From Streptomyces sp. NBC_00513 (GTDB lineage Bacteria; Actinomycetota; Actinomycetes; Streptomycetales; Streptomycetaceae): a stretch of 64,000 bases of DNA. Positions 34,365 to 41,808 of the stretch are shown in pieces. The stretch covers positions 2,728,001 through 2,792,000 of the forward strand of contig NZ_CP107845.1 of assembly GCF_041431415.1 (NCBI RefSeq), read 5' to 3'. A program made the translations under genes and the position numbers. The first letter of the stretch is position 1. The number at the start of each line of letters is the position of its first letter. Below the pieces are notes generated by a model that made no database searches, had not been told where the DNA came from, and was given only the letters and a program-made list of their open reading frames with translations.

Positions 34365-37300
34365 TCACCAGTCGCGGCCGTCCGGAGGCAGTTCATCTGT
34401 CTTCTCCTGTATACGGTGCAGGGCGGACTCCGCGAGGTCGCGGTAGAACTCTTCCTCGACGCTGCCCTTGGCGCATCCGTCGGCCAGCTCAGTGGCCTTC
34501 GTATGTTCCTCGACATCCTCAGGGTAGGGCTGGCCGGGTGTCCCGGAGCGCATTCCACTGTTGCTGGCGTTGTACAGAGCGCCCCCCATTCTCTTCAGGC
34601 TGGCGTCTCCGTGGCGGTCCGCAGCACGCAGGCAGCGGCGTACGAACCCGACGTCCCAGACGAGCGTCCGGGGGGCCTTGGACAGCATCGCCGCGGCGAC
34701 CCTGATCTTCACGGGGTCGCTGCCGTCGAGATACTCCTCGATCACGTCAGTGACCCGAGCGTCGTAGGGTCCGGCCACAAGCTCGAAGATGTGGACTCCC
34801 AGGTAGCGCCTGCGGGTGGACTCCGGGTCGGCGGCGATCCAGTCACGAATCTGCCGCAGCAGGTGTGGGAAGTCATCGTGATCGCGGAACGGCGGAGTCA
34901 CGTGCCAGCGGAAGGGCAGGGGGGAGTGCATGCCTGTCGCTTGGTGTAGTGGGCTTTCCACCCTGGCTTCGAGTAGTTCGATGACGGCGAGGGGTTCGGT
35001 GCGGGCGAGTTCTGCGAGGAACTGGCCGATCTCGTAGCCGTCGATGGACGGTGCCGCGGCCAGGGCGGTGAGGAATACCCCCTGCTGTTCCTCGGAGAGA
35101 TCCGACCAGGACAGCGCGCTGTACGGGGGACCTGCTATGGCCTGGGCGAACTCATCGAGGTCCGCTGTCTCCACGGCGGGCGATGCGGTGAGCAGTTCGA
35201 CGGCCAGGTCCTTGTGCTGTGCGGCGATGACGTGCACGGCACCGAGAGCGGCCCTGCGCACGATGCTGTCCCCGTGGGTGGCGAGTTCCCGCAGCAGGTC
35301 CTCCTCGCCGTCCAGCAGATCGCCGCGACCGCGCTGGTTGCCAAACGCCTGCGCCACTTCCCGGGTGAGTTCGGTGTTCTCCGAGTCCATGAGCGTCCGG
35401 CCCCAGTGGACCGCGCGGTCACCGGCGGCGTGCCCCATCGCAGCGAGAGCGACCGACACCAGCGACGCCAGCGAACCCTCGGGCGACGCCATGGCCTGCT
35501 CGCAGACGGCCTCGCCGACGGACGGGCGGTGGGTGACCAGCGTCCAGATGAAGGACCGGGCCCGACCGCTGTCGGTACCGAAGACCCTGTCGTTCTCGCT
35601 GCGCAAGGCGTCGACGCGCGCGGCGATCGTATCGTCTGCCCAGTCAGCGAGAGTGGCCATCACGTCGCTGAACAGAACGGCTTGCGCCGCACGCGAATCC
35701 GAGACGGCGGAGTAGACGGCCGGGTCGGCCGGTCCGCCGTGCAGCGCTCGGGCGAGCTCGTTGTCCGGTGAGGTGGGGATCGCGCTCAGCAGGTCTTCGG
35801 CGGGGCGGCGAAGGCCGTCGGGGCCGTACTGCGCGAGCCAGCGGAACTCAGTGCGCACAGCGACCAGGATTGCCGGAGGCAGAGCGTGCTGGACGATGTA
35901 GCGGTGCAGCCGGTCGACGGTGCTCGCGAGGTGCGGGATCCACGGCTGTCGCATGTCGTCCGTCACCGTCAGCCCGAAACCGCCAAGTGGCAGGCTGAGG
36001 GCGTTGCCGATCAGGGAGCGGGCCGCCGAGGCACGTTCGAGCTGCGGGTGTCCCAGCTCCTCGAACGCCAGGTCCAGCGCCACTCCGCGCATGTCCAGGA
36101 CCTCCCTGGTAGGGGCCAGCACGTAGTGGCGGAAGGTCAAGGTCCAGGTGGTGGGCGTCCACAACTCATCGTGGTCTTCCGTGGTCAGCACAGGGGCGAG
36201 CACACTCAGCGGCTGGTGGACGGACAGAGTCGAGGGTGCGCGGGCCAGCCAGCGCTCGACCTGGCTGACGAGGATCCGCTGGTACTCGGTGGGGCCCCAG
36301 CGGGTGTGGCCGGCCAGTTCCTCCAGAACCCGCAAGGGGTGCGAGGGATATCGATTCAGGGGGCGTGGGTCGTCGCGGCCCAGGCACCAGAGGAGGGTGG
36401 CCGCCTGCGGCAGGAACTCCAGATGATGGGCGGCGGCTTGCAGGACAGGGGCCAGGGCATAGCGCACATCCGTGTCGGTCCAGGTGTGGGTCGATCCGAA
36501 CCAGACTTCCGCGGTGACGGGGTCACAGGGGTTGTCCACCGCCCACGTGGCCAGGTCGATCGCCCGCCGTGGTTGGAAGAAGGCCACCTTCGCCACGACC
36601 TCCAGCAGGCTTGCTCGCTCCCGTGCGTCCGCGCCGCGGAACTCTGCCGTGATCTGCTCCCACAAGGGCTCGATCAACCCGCCGGTGCCGGTGCCATGCT
36701 GCTGTTGCCACTCCACACGGCCGGTGTTCACCACCAGGTTGGCCAGCGCACTGCCCTGGCCGGCTTCCATGGCCCTGACGAGGTAGCCCGTGGGCAGCCC
36801 TGTGCTGCTGTGACGCGCTGCCTTGACGAGCAGGGCGTCACCCAGCAGGTCTGGCACCAAACGCACGGTGGTGCCGTGGCTCAGCACCACCCCGGCACTC
36901 TCCAGAGTCTCCAAGTGCCGGGCGAAGACGTCGAACGGCAAGCCGGTCAGGGCTTCCAGCGACGTGCGGACCTCCTCTTCCGCGAGCCGTACAGGCTGGA
37001 ACGCGGCGAGGGAAAAAAGCAGTTCCTGGGGTACCTGGCCGGATGCCGGATCGGCGGTCAAAGCCTCGGCGAGCCGGTCCGTGAGTTCCAGGTGGAGTTG
37101 CTCGTCGCCTTCGAATCTCCGGGGATCCAGGGCTCCGCTGTTGATCAGCGCCGCGCCGGTGACGATCAACAGCGGGCAATCCCGTGCCGCTGCGGCGAGC
37201 CTCGGTGCGTGGAGCCGTACCGCTTCGTCCAGGATCTCGCCGGCCAGGGAGAGAGCCTCGTCAAACTTCAGGTCCTCGATATCGACCACGGCGGCGTCGC

Positions 37301-38150
37301 TCACGTGCGTGCCAGCACGGGCCAGTGCGCGGCGGGCATGGGCCATGCCGTAAGGCCGGAGGGACAGCAGCACGTTGGCGGAGGCGTTGGCGTTCCGTAC
37401 CCCGGAGACGATCTTGTCGAGGGGGAGTGTGTCGTTGTGTGCGTCGTCGATAATCACCAGCAGGCCGCCTGTGCTCGGCAGCTCCTTGAACGCGCCGGGG
37501 CCGATGACGGAGTCGGGGCCGAGCACTCGTACTTCGACGGCGGGCTCTGCGTCGCGCAGCGCTTCACACAGGGCCGTCACGACTTTCGTCTTCCCGGATC
37601 CGCCCCTGCCGACGAGGAGCGCGACGCTTCCTTGCTCCTTCCTGGCAAAGGAGACGAGGCATGCCTTCGGCTGTGCCTGTCCGACGAGCCGCCAGCGGTG
37701 AGTGTAGACCCGGCCCTTGTTCACCTGGCGAAGGTAGTCGTCGGGTTTCATCCAGGGATCCGGCTCCGCCGGCCCCTTCTGCGGGAACTCGAACCGCAGG
37801 CCGACCGCGTCGCCTTGGATGAATGCGCCCCGGAAGTCGATGTGGTCCCCTCGATACAAGGTCTCCGTGCTGTCCTGCATATGCCGCTCCATGGCCTCCG
37901 CGACGGCTTGCGCGATGTGCGGATCAGGGGCGAGCAGGTCCGCCGCCACCTGGACGATCCAGGGTCGCACCGCCTCTTGCTGGGCGGGCTGGGTAGCCGC
38001 TTCGGTAAGCACTCGCGCGGAAGCGTACGGGTCCTGTTTCAGCGTCCGCGCCAGTTCCTCCACCCGCCGACGCCCGGCCTCCCCGCCGACGCCTTCGGCC
38101 AAAGCCGTCAAAAACGCCTCCAGAAACGGCACCGGCAGTGCGTCTTTCAT
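34365..38150 (-). CDS. Large STAND-like P-loop NTPase with N-terminal signalling motif and helical-repeat C-terminus
   Basis: This is a 1261-aa cytosolic protein. Order: a helical N-terminal region (1-95); a short motif, YRGDHIDFRGAF at 99-110, shared with the C-terminus of the divergent phosphorylase; a P-loop ATPase with Walker A GRGGSGKT (181-188), Walker B LVIIDDAH (231-238) and an Arg-containing LLSLRPYG (261-268), like STAND/NACHT-type switches; then about 900 residues without a recognised domain but with alpha-solenoid character, the likely sensor. A GGGAGGGAAGAAG site precedes the ATG. It is 66 bp downstream of the four-TM gene in one operon. By architecture it is NLR-like and would oligomerise on sensing a trigger; the role is inferred. 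Confidence 0.75.
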   Translation of the reverse strand: MKDALPVPFLEAFLTALAEGVGGEAGRRRVEELARTLKQDPYASARVLTEAATQPAQQEAVRPWIVQVAADLLAPDPHIAQAVAEAMERHMQDSTETLYRGDHIDFRGAFIQGDAVGLRFEFPQKGPAEPDPWMKPDDYLRQVNKGRVYTHRWRLVGQAQPKACLVSFARKEQGSVALLVGRGGSGKTKVVTALCEALRDAEPAVEVRVLGPDSVIGPGAFKELPSTGGLLVIIDDAHNDTLPLDKIVSGVRNANASANVLLSLRPYGMAHARRALARAGTHVSDAAVVDIEDLKFDEALSLAGEILDEAVRLHAPRLAAAARDCPLLIVTGAALINSGALDPRRFEGDEQLHLELTDRLAEALTADPASGQVPQELLFSLAAFQPVRLAEEEVRTSLEALTGLPFDVFARHLETLESAGVVLSHGTTVRLVPDLLGDALLVKAARHSSTGLPTGYLVRAMEAGQGSALANLVVNTGRVEWQQQHGTGTGGLIEPLWEQITAEFRGADARERASLLEVVAKVAFFQPRRAIDLATWAVDNPCDPVTAEVWFGSTHTWTDTDVRYALAPVLQAAAHHLEFLPQAATLLWCLGRDDPRPLNRYPSHPLRVLEELAGHTRWGPTEYQRILVSQVERWLARAPSTLSVHQPLSVLAPVLTTEDHDELWTPTTWTLTFRHYVLAPTREVLDMRGVALDLAFEELGHPQLERASAARSLIGNALSLPLGGFGLTVTDDMRQPWIPHLASTVDRLHRYIVQHALPPAILVAVRTEFRWLAQYGPDGLRRPAEDLLSAIPTSPDNELARALHGGPADPAVYSAVSDSRAAQAVLFSDVMATLADWADDTIAARVDALRSENDRVFGTDSGRARSFIWTLVTHRPSVGEAVCEQAMASPEGSLASLVSVALAAMGHAAGDRAVHWGRTLMDSENTELTREVAQAFGNQRGRGDLLDGEEDLLRELATHGDSIVRRAALGAVHVIAAQHKDLAVELLTASPAVETADLDEFAQAIAGPPYSALSWSDLSEEQQGVFLTALAAAPSIDGYEIGQFLAELARTEPLAVIELLEARVESPLHQATGMHSPLPFRWHVTPPFRDHDDFPHLLRQIRDWIAADPESTRRRYLGVHIFELVAGPYDARVTDVIEEYLDGSDPVKIRVAAAMLSKAPRTLVWDVGFVRRCLRAADRHGDASLKRMGGALYNASNSGMRSGTPGQPYPEDVEEHTKATELADGCAKGSVEEEFYRDLAESALHRIQEKTDELPPDGRDW

Positions 38151-38216
38151 CTACTTCTTCCCTCCCCCGTTCCACACAGGCGGGCCGCTCGGAGCCGTAA
38201 GCCAACGGGTAGAGGT

Positions 38217-38783
38217 TCAGGCCGCACCGTGCGCCGGCCTGGCGTACAACACGATCTGCATGCCTAGGCCAACCACCGCCAGCGCCTCCAGCACCGACAG
38301 TGCGACAAGCAACCCGCCGCCCGGTCCGCCAGCCCAGAACACCAGCAGCCCTGCCAGCGGCAGCGCGCAGAACGCCGTCAAGTCCACCAGGCACTGGAAG
38401 GTCTTGCGGGAGCGGTGGCGCGCGTCGCCGCGATGGGCTTGCTCCCATCCGAAGGCCGCAAAATCACCTTGGGAACCTGCCAGTTGTGTCAGACGGGGGC
38501 CCAGTTCGTCTCGGACGTACCGTCCGATCGCGGAGATCTTCTCGTCGTTCACCAGGTACGTCCACCCCAGAACGAGGCACACCGGCGGCACGGCGAGCAG
38601 CATCGATGGCTGTTTGGCCTGCGCCGCAGCCGCGATGATCGCGGCGGTGACCGCGAGCGTCACGTAGAGAAGGTTGTCGCGGAACCCGATACGTGCCTTC
38701 TGCTCGTCCTTGACACTCTGGTACTCGATAAGCAACAACTTCCCGACACTGACGCCCTCTTCCGGCTCCGCCACAGCCCCCAT
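38217..38783 (-). CDS. Four-TM membrane protein, possible membrane partner of the NTPase
   Basis: This 188-aa protein has an amphipathic N-terminal region (about 15-37; EYQSVKDEQKARIGFRDN), two TM helices (about 38-56 and 61-78), a charged cytosolic loop (80-128) and two more TM helices (130-150 and 157-181). I recognise no family with certainty; it recalls small membrane proteins next to bacterial immune NTPases. It is the first gene of the operon with the 1261-aa NTPase and begins 52 bp from the divergent phosphorylase start. It may be a membrane anchor or a second effector. Confidence 0.65.
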   Translation of the reverse strand: MGAVAEPEEGVSVGKLLLIEYQSVKDEQKARIGFRDNLLYVTLAVTAAIIAAAAQAKQPSMLLAVPPVCLVLGWTYLVNDEKISAIGRYVRDELGPRLTQLAGSQGDFAAFGWEQAHRGDARHRSRKTFQCLVDLTAFCALPLAGLLVFWAGGPGGGLLVALSVLEALAVVGLGMQIVLYARPAHGAA

Positions 38784-38835
38784 CCTCCCTGCCCAACGCC
38801 CGCGTATGGTGATGATGTGGCGATATCATAGGTCC
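38784..38835. promoter_or_regulatory. Compact divergent promoter region of the island operons
   Basis: Only 52 bp separate the start of the four-TM gene from the phosphorylase start, so the promoters must overlap. The AT-rich GATATCATA (about 38821-38829) is the most promoter-like stretch. In-frame ATGs at 38812 and 38815 would extend the phosphorylase and shorten the gap further. Confidence 0.45.
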
Positions 38836-39714
38836 GTGCCCAAGACCCAACCCACCGCAGTGATCCTCACCGCGCTTGCGGTGGAGTACGACGCCGTACG
38901 GGACCACCTGGCGGATGCCGAAGAACTCGTCCACGACGACGGGACCCGGGTGGAACAAGGCCGGCTCGGGAACACGTCCTGGAACGTGGCGATCGCAGAG
39001 CTGGGCGTGGGGGCCGTCAACTGCGCCGCGCTCACCACGCAGATCGCCAACTGGCTCCGCCCGCAAGTGCTGCTGTTCGTAGGGGTCGCGGGCGGTCTCA
39101 AGGACGACATCGCAATTGGTGACGTCGTGATCGGGACGAAGGTATACGCAGTCCACGGCGGCAAGCACACCCCGCAAGGATTCCAAGCCCGACCCGAAGC
39201 GTGGAACGGCACGCACCGGCTGGTGCAGACGGCCCGTGCGGTGCTGCGGGAGATGAAGGGCGACGTACGCGGCCACTGCAAACCGATCGCGTGCGGTGAC
39301 GCCGTCCTGGCCGACGACAAGTCCGCGTTCGCCGAGTTCATCCGGCAGAACTACAACGATGCCTGTGCCATCGAGATGGAAGGCGCTGGCGCCGTCCACG
39401 CCGCCCACCTCAACGGCCAGGACGCCCTCGTGATCCGGGGCATCAGCGACCGCGCCAATCCCGACAAGCACGCGGCGGATGCGTCGGGATCACAGGAGTG
39501 GGCCGCCAAACAGGCGGCCTCGGTGGCGATGGCCATCCTCCACAAACAGCAGCCACGCGACGACTCCCCCAACTCTGAGGAGCGCCGCACTCACAGCCTC
39601 ACAACCACAGCCACCTACGGCGGCGACCACATCGACTTCCGAGACAGCACGTTCCACGGGACCGTCATCGGTAAGACCTCCGGTCCGCACCCCGACAACG
39701 GACAGCGCAGCTAG
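38836..39714 (+). CDS. Nucleoside phosphorylase/MTAN-fold effector with C-terminal signalling motif
   Basis: This 292-aa protein starts at a GTG (VPKTQPTAVILTALAVEYDAV); ATGs 21-24 bp upstream are alternatives. Residues 1-235 form a PNP_UDP/MTA-SAH nucleosidase fold: GVAGGLKDDIAIGDVV (83-98), IEMEGAGAVHAA (179-190, ribose-binding Glu) and RGISDRAN with the catalytic Asp205. A Ser/Thr/Asp-rich linker (236-260) leads to YGGDHIDFRDSTFHGTVIGK (261-280), which aligns without gaps to the motif in the large NTPase. Such an enzyme would cleave a nucleoside or nucleotide glycosidic bond. It is divergent from the four-TM/NTPase operon and is likely its NAD-, SAM- or nucleoside-depleting effector (inference). 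Confidence 0.8.
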   Translation: MPKTQPTAVILTALAVEYDAVRDHLADAEELVHDDGTRVEQGRLGNTSWNVAIAELGVGAVNCAALTTQIANWLRPQVLLFVGVAGGLKDDIAIGDVVIGTKVYAVHGGKHTPQGFQARPEAWNGTHRLVQTARAVLREMKGDVRGHCKPIACGDAVLADDKSAFAEFIRQNYNDACAIEMEGAGAVHAAHLNGQDALVIRGISDRANPDKHAADASGSQEWAAKQAASVAMAILHKQQPRDDSPNSEERRTHSLTTTATYGGDHIDFRDSTFHGTVIGKTSGPHPDNGQRS

Positions 39715-39716
39715 GT

Positions 39717-39748
39717 TCTGCCTCTCCGATCACGATCGGAGAGGCAGA
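39717..39748 (+). terminator. Terminator after the phosphorylase gene
   Basis: A perfect inverted repeat, TCTGCCTCTCCGAT against ATCGGAGAGGCAGA, with a CACG loop begins 2 bp after the stop codon. Confidence 0.8.
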
Positions 39749-39790
39749 CCGTGATCGCCTCGCCCAGGGCCCCCATCCCTCTGCGGTAGC

Positions 39791-39812
39791 TGCCACATAG
39801 CAAACTGTGGCA
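39791..39812. other. Small hairpin between phosphorylase and VapC genes
   Basis: TGCCACA and TGTGGCA form a 7-bp stem with an 8-nt loop. It lies in the about 210-bp gap between the convergent phosphorylase and VapC genes and could serve as the VapC-side terminator. The rest of the gap shows no gene. Confidence 0.4.
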
Positions 39813-39960
39813 TCAGGGTGCGCGTGCAGCACTCCTCTTTCCATAGCGCCCGGCGAAGGCGGCCCCGGCCGTACTGCCTCCCGTTACGTGGACACCTACG
39901 CCCTGCTTGGTCGAGTCGGCCACTTGAGTTGATCGAGTACTGTTCGAAATCAACAAAAAG

Positions 39961-40368
39961 TCAGGCGCGTACGTCCCGCTGCTGCACTTCCTTGAGGACC
40001 GCCGCCACCGTGGCAAAGTCGTTGTCCACGTGAAGCACCGTGTGCCCGTGATGGACCGCTGTCGCACATACCAAGAGGTCGATGGCTCCGGCGGCGCGGT
40101 GCTGTGCTCGCTGGGTGAGCTTGTACTGCGCGGTTTCGACCCAGCGCCATGCGCTCTTGGGAACCGGCGAGAGATGGCAGAGATCATCCAGCTCTTCGGC
40201 CAACTCGTCCCGGTGGGCCGGGCTTGTAGCCGAGTAGAGGAACTCCGCCCTCGTGGGCTCGCAAATATGGAACACGCCAGCAGCGATGTGCCCTTCCCAC
40301 GACCGCAACGCACCCGGCGTACGGAAGAGATGCCACAGGGCGGACGTATCGAGGAGGTACGTGATCAC
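39961..40368 (-). CDS. vapC: PIN-domain ribonuclease toxin (VapC family)
   Basis: This 135-aa protein starts at a GTG overlapping the antitoxin stop (GTGA). The PIN acidic residues are present: Asp7 (LLDTSAL), Glu42 (TRAEFLYS), Asp97 (GAIDLLVCATA) and Asp115/Asp117 (HVDNDF). VapC toxins cut specific RNAs, often tRNA, when the antitoxin is lost. It is the second gene of a VapBC operon in the island, next to the intact tRNA end, and may stabilise the island. Confidence 0.92.
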   Translation of the reverse strand: MITYLLDTSALWHLFRTPGALRSWEGHIAAGVFHICEPTRAEFLYSATSPAHRDELAEELDDLCHLSPVPKSAWRWVETAQYKLTQRAQHRAAGAIDLLVCATAVHHGHTVLHVDNDFATVAAVLKEVQQRDVRA

Positions 40369-40598
40369 TCGAAGGCTGCCCGCCGAGCGCGCTTGGCAGC
40401 TGCATGGGCCGCAGCCGCGGCCTCGAACTCGCCCCGCTCGCCCCGCGCGGCCAGCTTCTCGGCAGCCTCCAGCCGCTTGATGCGCGCCACGTAGTCCCGC
40501 AGAGCCCCGTTGACCGTCTCCTTCTTCGTCGACGCGCCCATGAGCCGCATCGCCTCGGCCAGCGCCTCGTCATCGAGATCGACCTGGGTCACAGACAT
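40365..40598 (-). CDS. vapB: Ribbon-helix-helix antitoxin (VapB family)
   Basis: This 77-aa protein starts at the ATG at 40598 (MSVTQVDLDDEAL). Residues 3-38 form a ribbon-helix-helix DNA-binding domain (VTQVDLDDEALAEAMRLMG ... KKETVNGALRDYV) of the type that pairs with PIN toxins; the Ala-rich charged C-terminus should wrap the toxin. It overlaps vapC by 4 bp. An inverted repeat in its promoter is a likely autoregulatory site. Confidence 0.9.
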   Translation of the reverse strand: MSVTQVDLDDEALAEAMRLMGASTKKETVNGALRDYVARIKRLEAAEKLAARGERGEFEAAAAAHAAAKRARRAAFE

Positions 40599-40623
40599 AC
40601 CAGCCACCCCCTCACTACAAGTC

Positions 40624-40645
40624 CATGATGTACATAAACATGATA
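40624..40645. promoter_or_regulatory. Probable VapB operator/promoter
   Basis: CATGATGTACATAAACATGA contains the palindrome ATGTACAT flanked by CATG boxes in inverted arrangement, 26-47 bp before the vapB start and in the only AT-rich stretch nearby. It fits autorepression by the VapBC complex. Confidence 0.55.
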
Positions 40646-40905
40646 CGTCACCAACATTCACGGTGCCAGCTCATGGCGCGATGCGGGGTGCGGAGGGCGC
40701 GATGTCGCGCCGATGTGGCGAGTTGAGTGGGGTGCGACGCCCCCCTCAACGGCCGTGGGACCGTCCCGCGACGCCCTTACGGAGGCTTCGCCACAAAGCC
40801 CCAGGTCAAAGCTGTTCAGGGGTCGTCTTCGATATGCAAAGGCCAGCGTTCGCCACACCCCCGTGAGGCGAACGCCACACGCACAATGCCCCCACAAAAC
40901 GCGTT
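40646..40905. other. Island right end between vapB promoter and tRNA-Met, no gene recognised
   Basis: No coding frame is convincing on either strand in these 260 bases. There is no integrase remnant at the place where one would expect it, next to the attachment site. Confidence 0.5.
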
Positions 40906-40935
40906 TCCCCAGGTCAGAACGATTCTGCCTGGGGA
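40906..40935 (-). terminator. Terminator after tRNA-Met
   Basis: TCCCCAGG and CCTGGGGA, extended by CAGAA/TTCTG with one bulged base, form a stable hairpin 8 bp beyond the tRNA 3' end on the minus strand, followed by a GTTTTG stretch. It lies on the island side and so replaces the native terminator. Confidence 0.7.
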
Positions 40936-40940
40936 CGCTG

Positions 40941-40966
40941 GGTGGGGCGGGTGGGACTCGAACCCA
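40941..40966 (-). repeat. Right attachment repeat, within tRNA-Met 3' end
   Basis: These 26 bp are identical to 34002-34027. They cover the tRNA discriminator, the 3' acceptor strand and most of the T arm, plus 2 bp beyond the gene. Confidence 0.85.
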
Positions 40967-41016
40967 CGGCCGACGGATTATGAGTCCGCTGCTCTAACCG
41001 GCTGAGCTACCGCCCC
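40943..41016 (-). tRNA. tRNA-Met (anticodon CAU)
   Basis: This 74-nt cloverleaf has an acceptor GGGGCGG/CCGCCCC, a D arm beginning GCTCAGCCGG, an anticodon stem GCGGA/TCCGT around loop CTCATAA, a T arm GTGGGTTCGAGTCCCAC and discriminator A. No CCA is encoded. CAU could also be the lysidine-modified tRNA-Ile2, but the loop and stem look like elongator Met. Its 3' end is the island attachment site. Confidence 0.9.
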
Positions 41017-41159
41017 TTTACGGCGTGGCGCGTACATGTGTGCGCGCCGTCTGCCGCAGCATAGCCGCTCATACGATCTCCTGCCTCGGATGCCTCGCAT
41101 GATCGGCTTCGCTGTCCAGAGAGACCGCGCCGAGCGCTGCCCGGTTCCGGAATCAGGGC

Positions 41160-41190
41160 AAAAAAAGGAGGACCCTTGCGGGCCCTCCTC
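41160..41190 (-). terminator. Terminator after the tRNA-Asn pair
   Basis: On the minus strand AGGAGGGCCC-GCAA-GGGTCCTCCT (one mismatch) is followed by a run of seven T. It lies 8 bp beyond the second tRNA-Asn, so the tRNA-Met further on probably has its own promoter. Confidence 0.85.
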
Positions 41191-41197
41191 TTCTTTG

Positions 41198-41270
41198 CTC
41201 CCCCGACTGGACTCGAACCAGTAACCTGCCGATTAACAGTCGGCTGCTCTGCCAATTGAGCTACAGGGGA
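41198..41270 (-). tRNA. tRNA-Asn (anticodon GUU), second copy
   Basis: This 73-nt cloverleaf has acceptor TCCCCTG/CGGGGGA, anticodon loop CTGTTAA with GUU, T arm CTGGTTCGAGTCCAG and discriminator G. It is identical by eye to the copy 78 bp upstream, and the two probably form one transcript. Confidence 0.95.
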
Positions 41271-41275
41271 CCGCG

Positions 41276-41348
41276 CTCCCCCGACTGGACTCGAACCAGT
41301 AACCTGCCGATTAACAGTCGGCTGCTCTGCCAATTGAGCTACAGGGGA
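41276..41348 (-). tRNA. tRNA-Asn (anticodon GUU), first copy
   Basis: This is the same 73-nt sequence as the copy at 41198-41270, separated from it by only 5 bp. Both lack an encoded CCA. Confidence 0.95.
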
Positions 41349-41494
41349 TTGCTGCGTTGCACCGAACAGCCCACCTCCGGCGTTTGCCGGGGGGCGAGCG
41401 CCCGTTGCGAGTCATAGATTAGCGCAAGCAGGGGGGTGCTCCGCCAATCGGTATCGGCAGCAGGCCGGACACCACACGACGAAGGGTGACAGGC

Positions 41495-41800
41495 ATGCGG
41501 TACAAGGTCACGTTCGCGGTCGGACTGGCCGTCGGGTACGTGCTCGGGACCCGGGCCGGGCGCGAGCGGTACGAGCAGCTGAAGAAGTCGGCCCGCGAGA
41601 TCGCGCAGAACCCGGCGGTCCGCAATGCCGCGGAGACGGCTGGTCACAGCGGTCGCCAGTACGCGGGCAAGGCATTCGCCGCGGTGAGCGACAAGGTCGG
41701 CGACGCGGTGCCGGAGGCGTTCGCCGAGCGGGTCCGGAACCTGCGCGGTCGGGGCACCGGCGCCGGTGGCGAGGACGACTGGGGCACCAGCAACACCTGA
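41495..41800 (+). CDS. YtxH-like small membrane-associated protein
   Basis: This 101-aa protein starts at the ATG at 41495 after GAAGGG. It begins with a short hydrophobic segment (VTFAVGLAVGYVLGTRAG, about 4-21) followed by RERYEQLKKSAREIAQNPAV, the YtxH-family pattern, and a charged helical tail. Function is unknown; such proteins are small envelope-associated stress proteins in other Gram-positives. It stands alone with a hairpin after it. Confidence 0.75.
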   Translation: MRYKVTFAVGLAVGYVLGTRAGRERYEQLKKSAREIAQNPAVRNAAETAGHSGRQYAGKAFAAVSDKVGDAVPEAFAERVRNLRGRGTGAGGEDDWGTSNT

Positions 41801-41808
41801 GGCCGGCC

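Larger units (their letters stand above)
34002..40966. mobile_element. tRNA-Met-integrated accessory island (about 7 kb), no integrase seen
   Basis: A 26-bp direct repeat matching the 3' end of the tRNA-Met(CAU) gene (T arm and acceptor stem) brackets 34002-40966. The full tRNA is at the right end and only the fragment at the left end, as expected when an element enters a tRNA 3' end and restores it. Cargo: a STAND-like NTPase, a four-TM protein, a nucleoside-phosphorylase-like protein and VapBC. Codon use in the cargo is visibly less G/C-biased at the third position than in the flanks. No integrase, excisionase or replication gene is present, so it is either decayed or mobilised in trans. 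Functions point to phage defence (inference). Confidence 0.78.

Noticed and set aside
35886..38267. A 793-codon plus-strand frame opposite the large NTPase
   Set aside because: No family features; the opposite strand has Walker motifs and a good ribosome-binding site.
41007..41333. A 108-codon frame with repeated AEQPTVNRQVTGSSPVGGA
   Set aside because: It is a translation of the two tandem tRNA-Asn genes.
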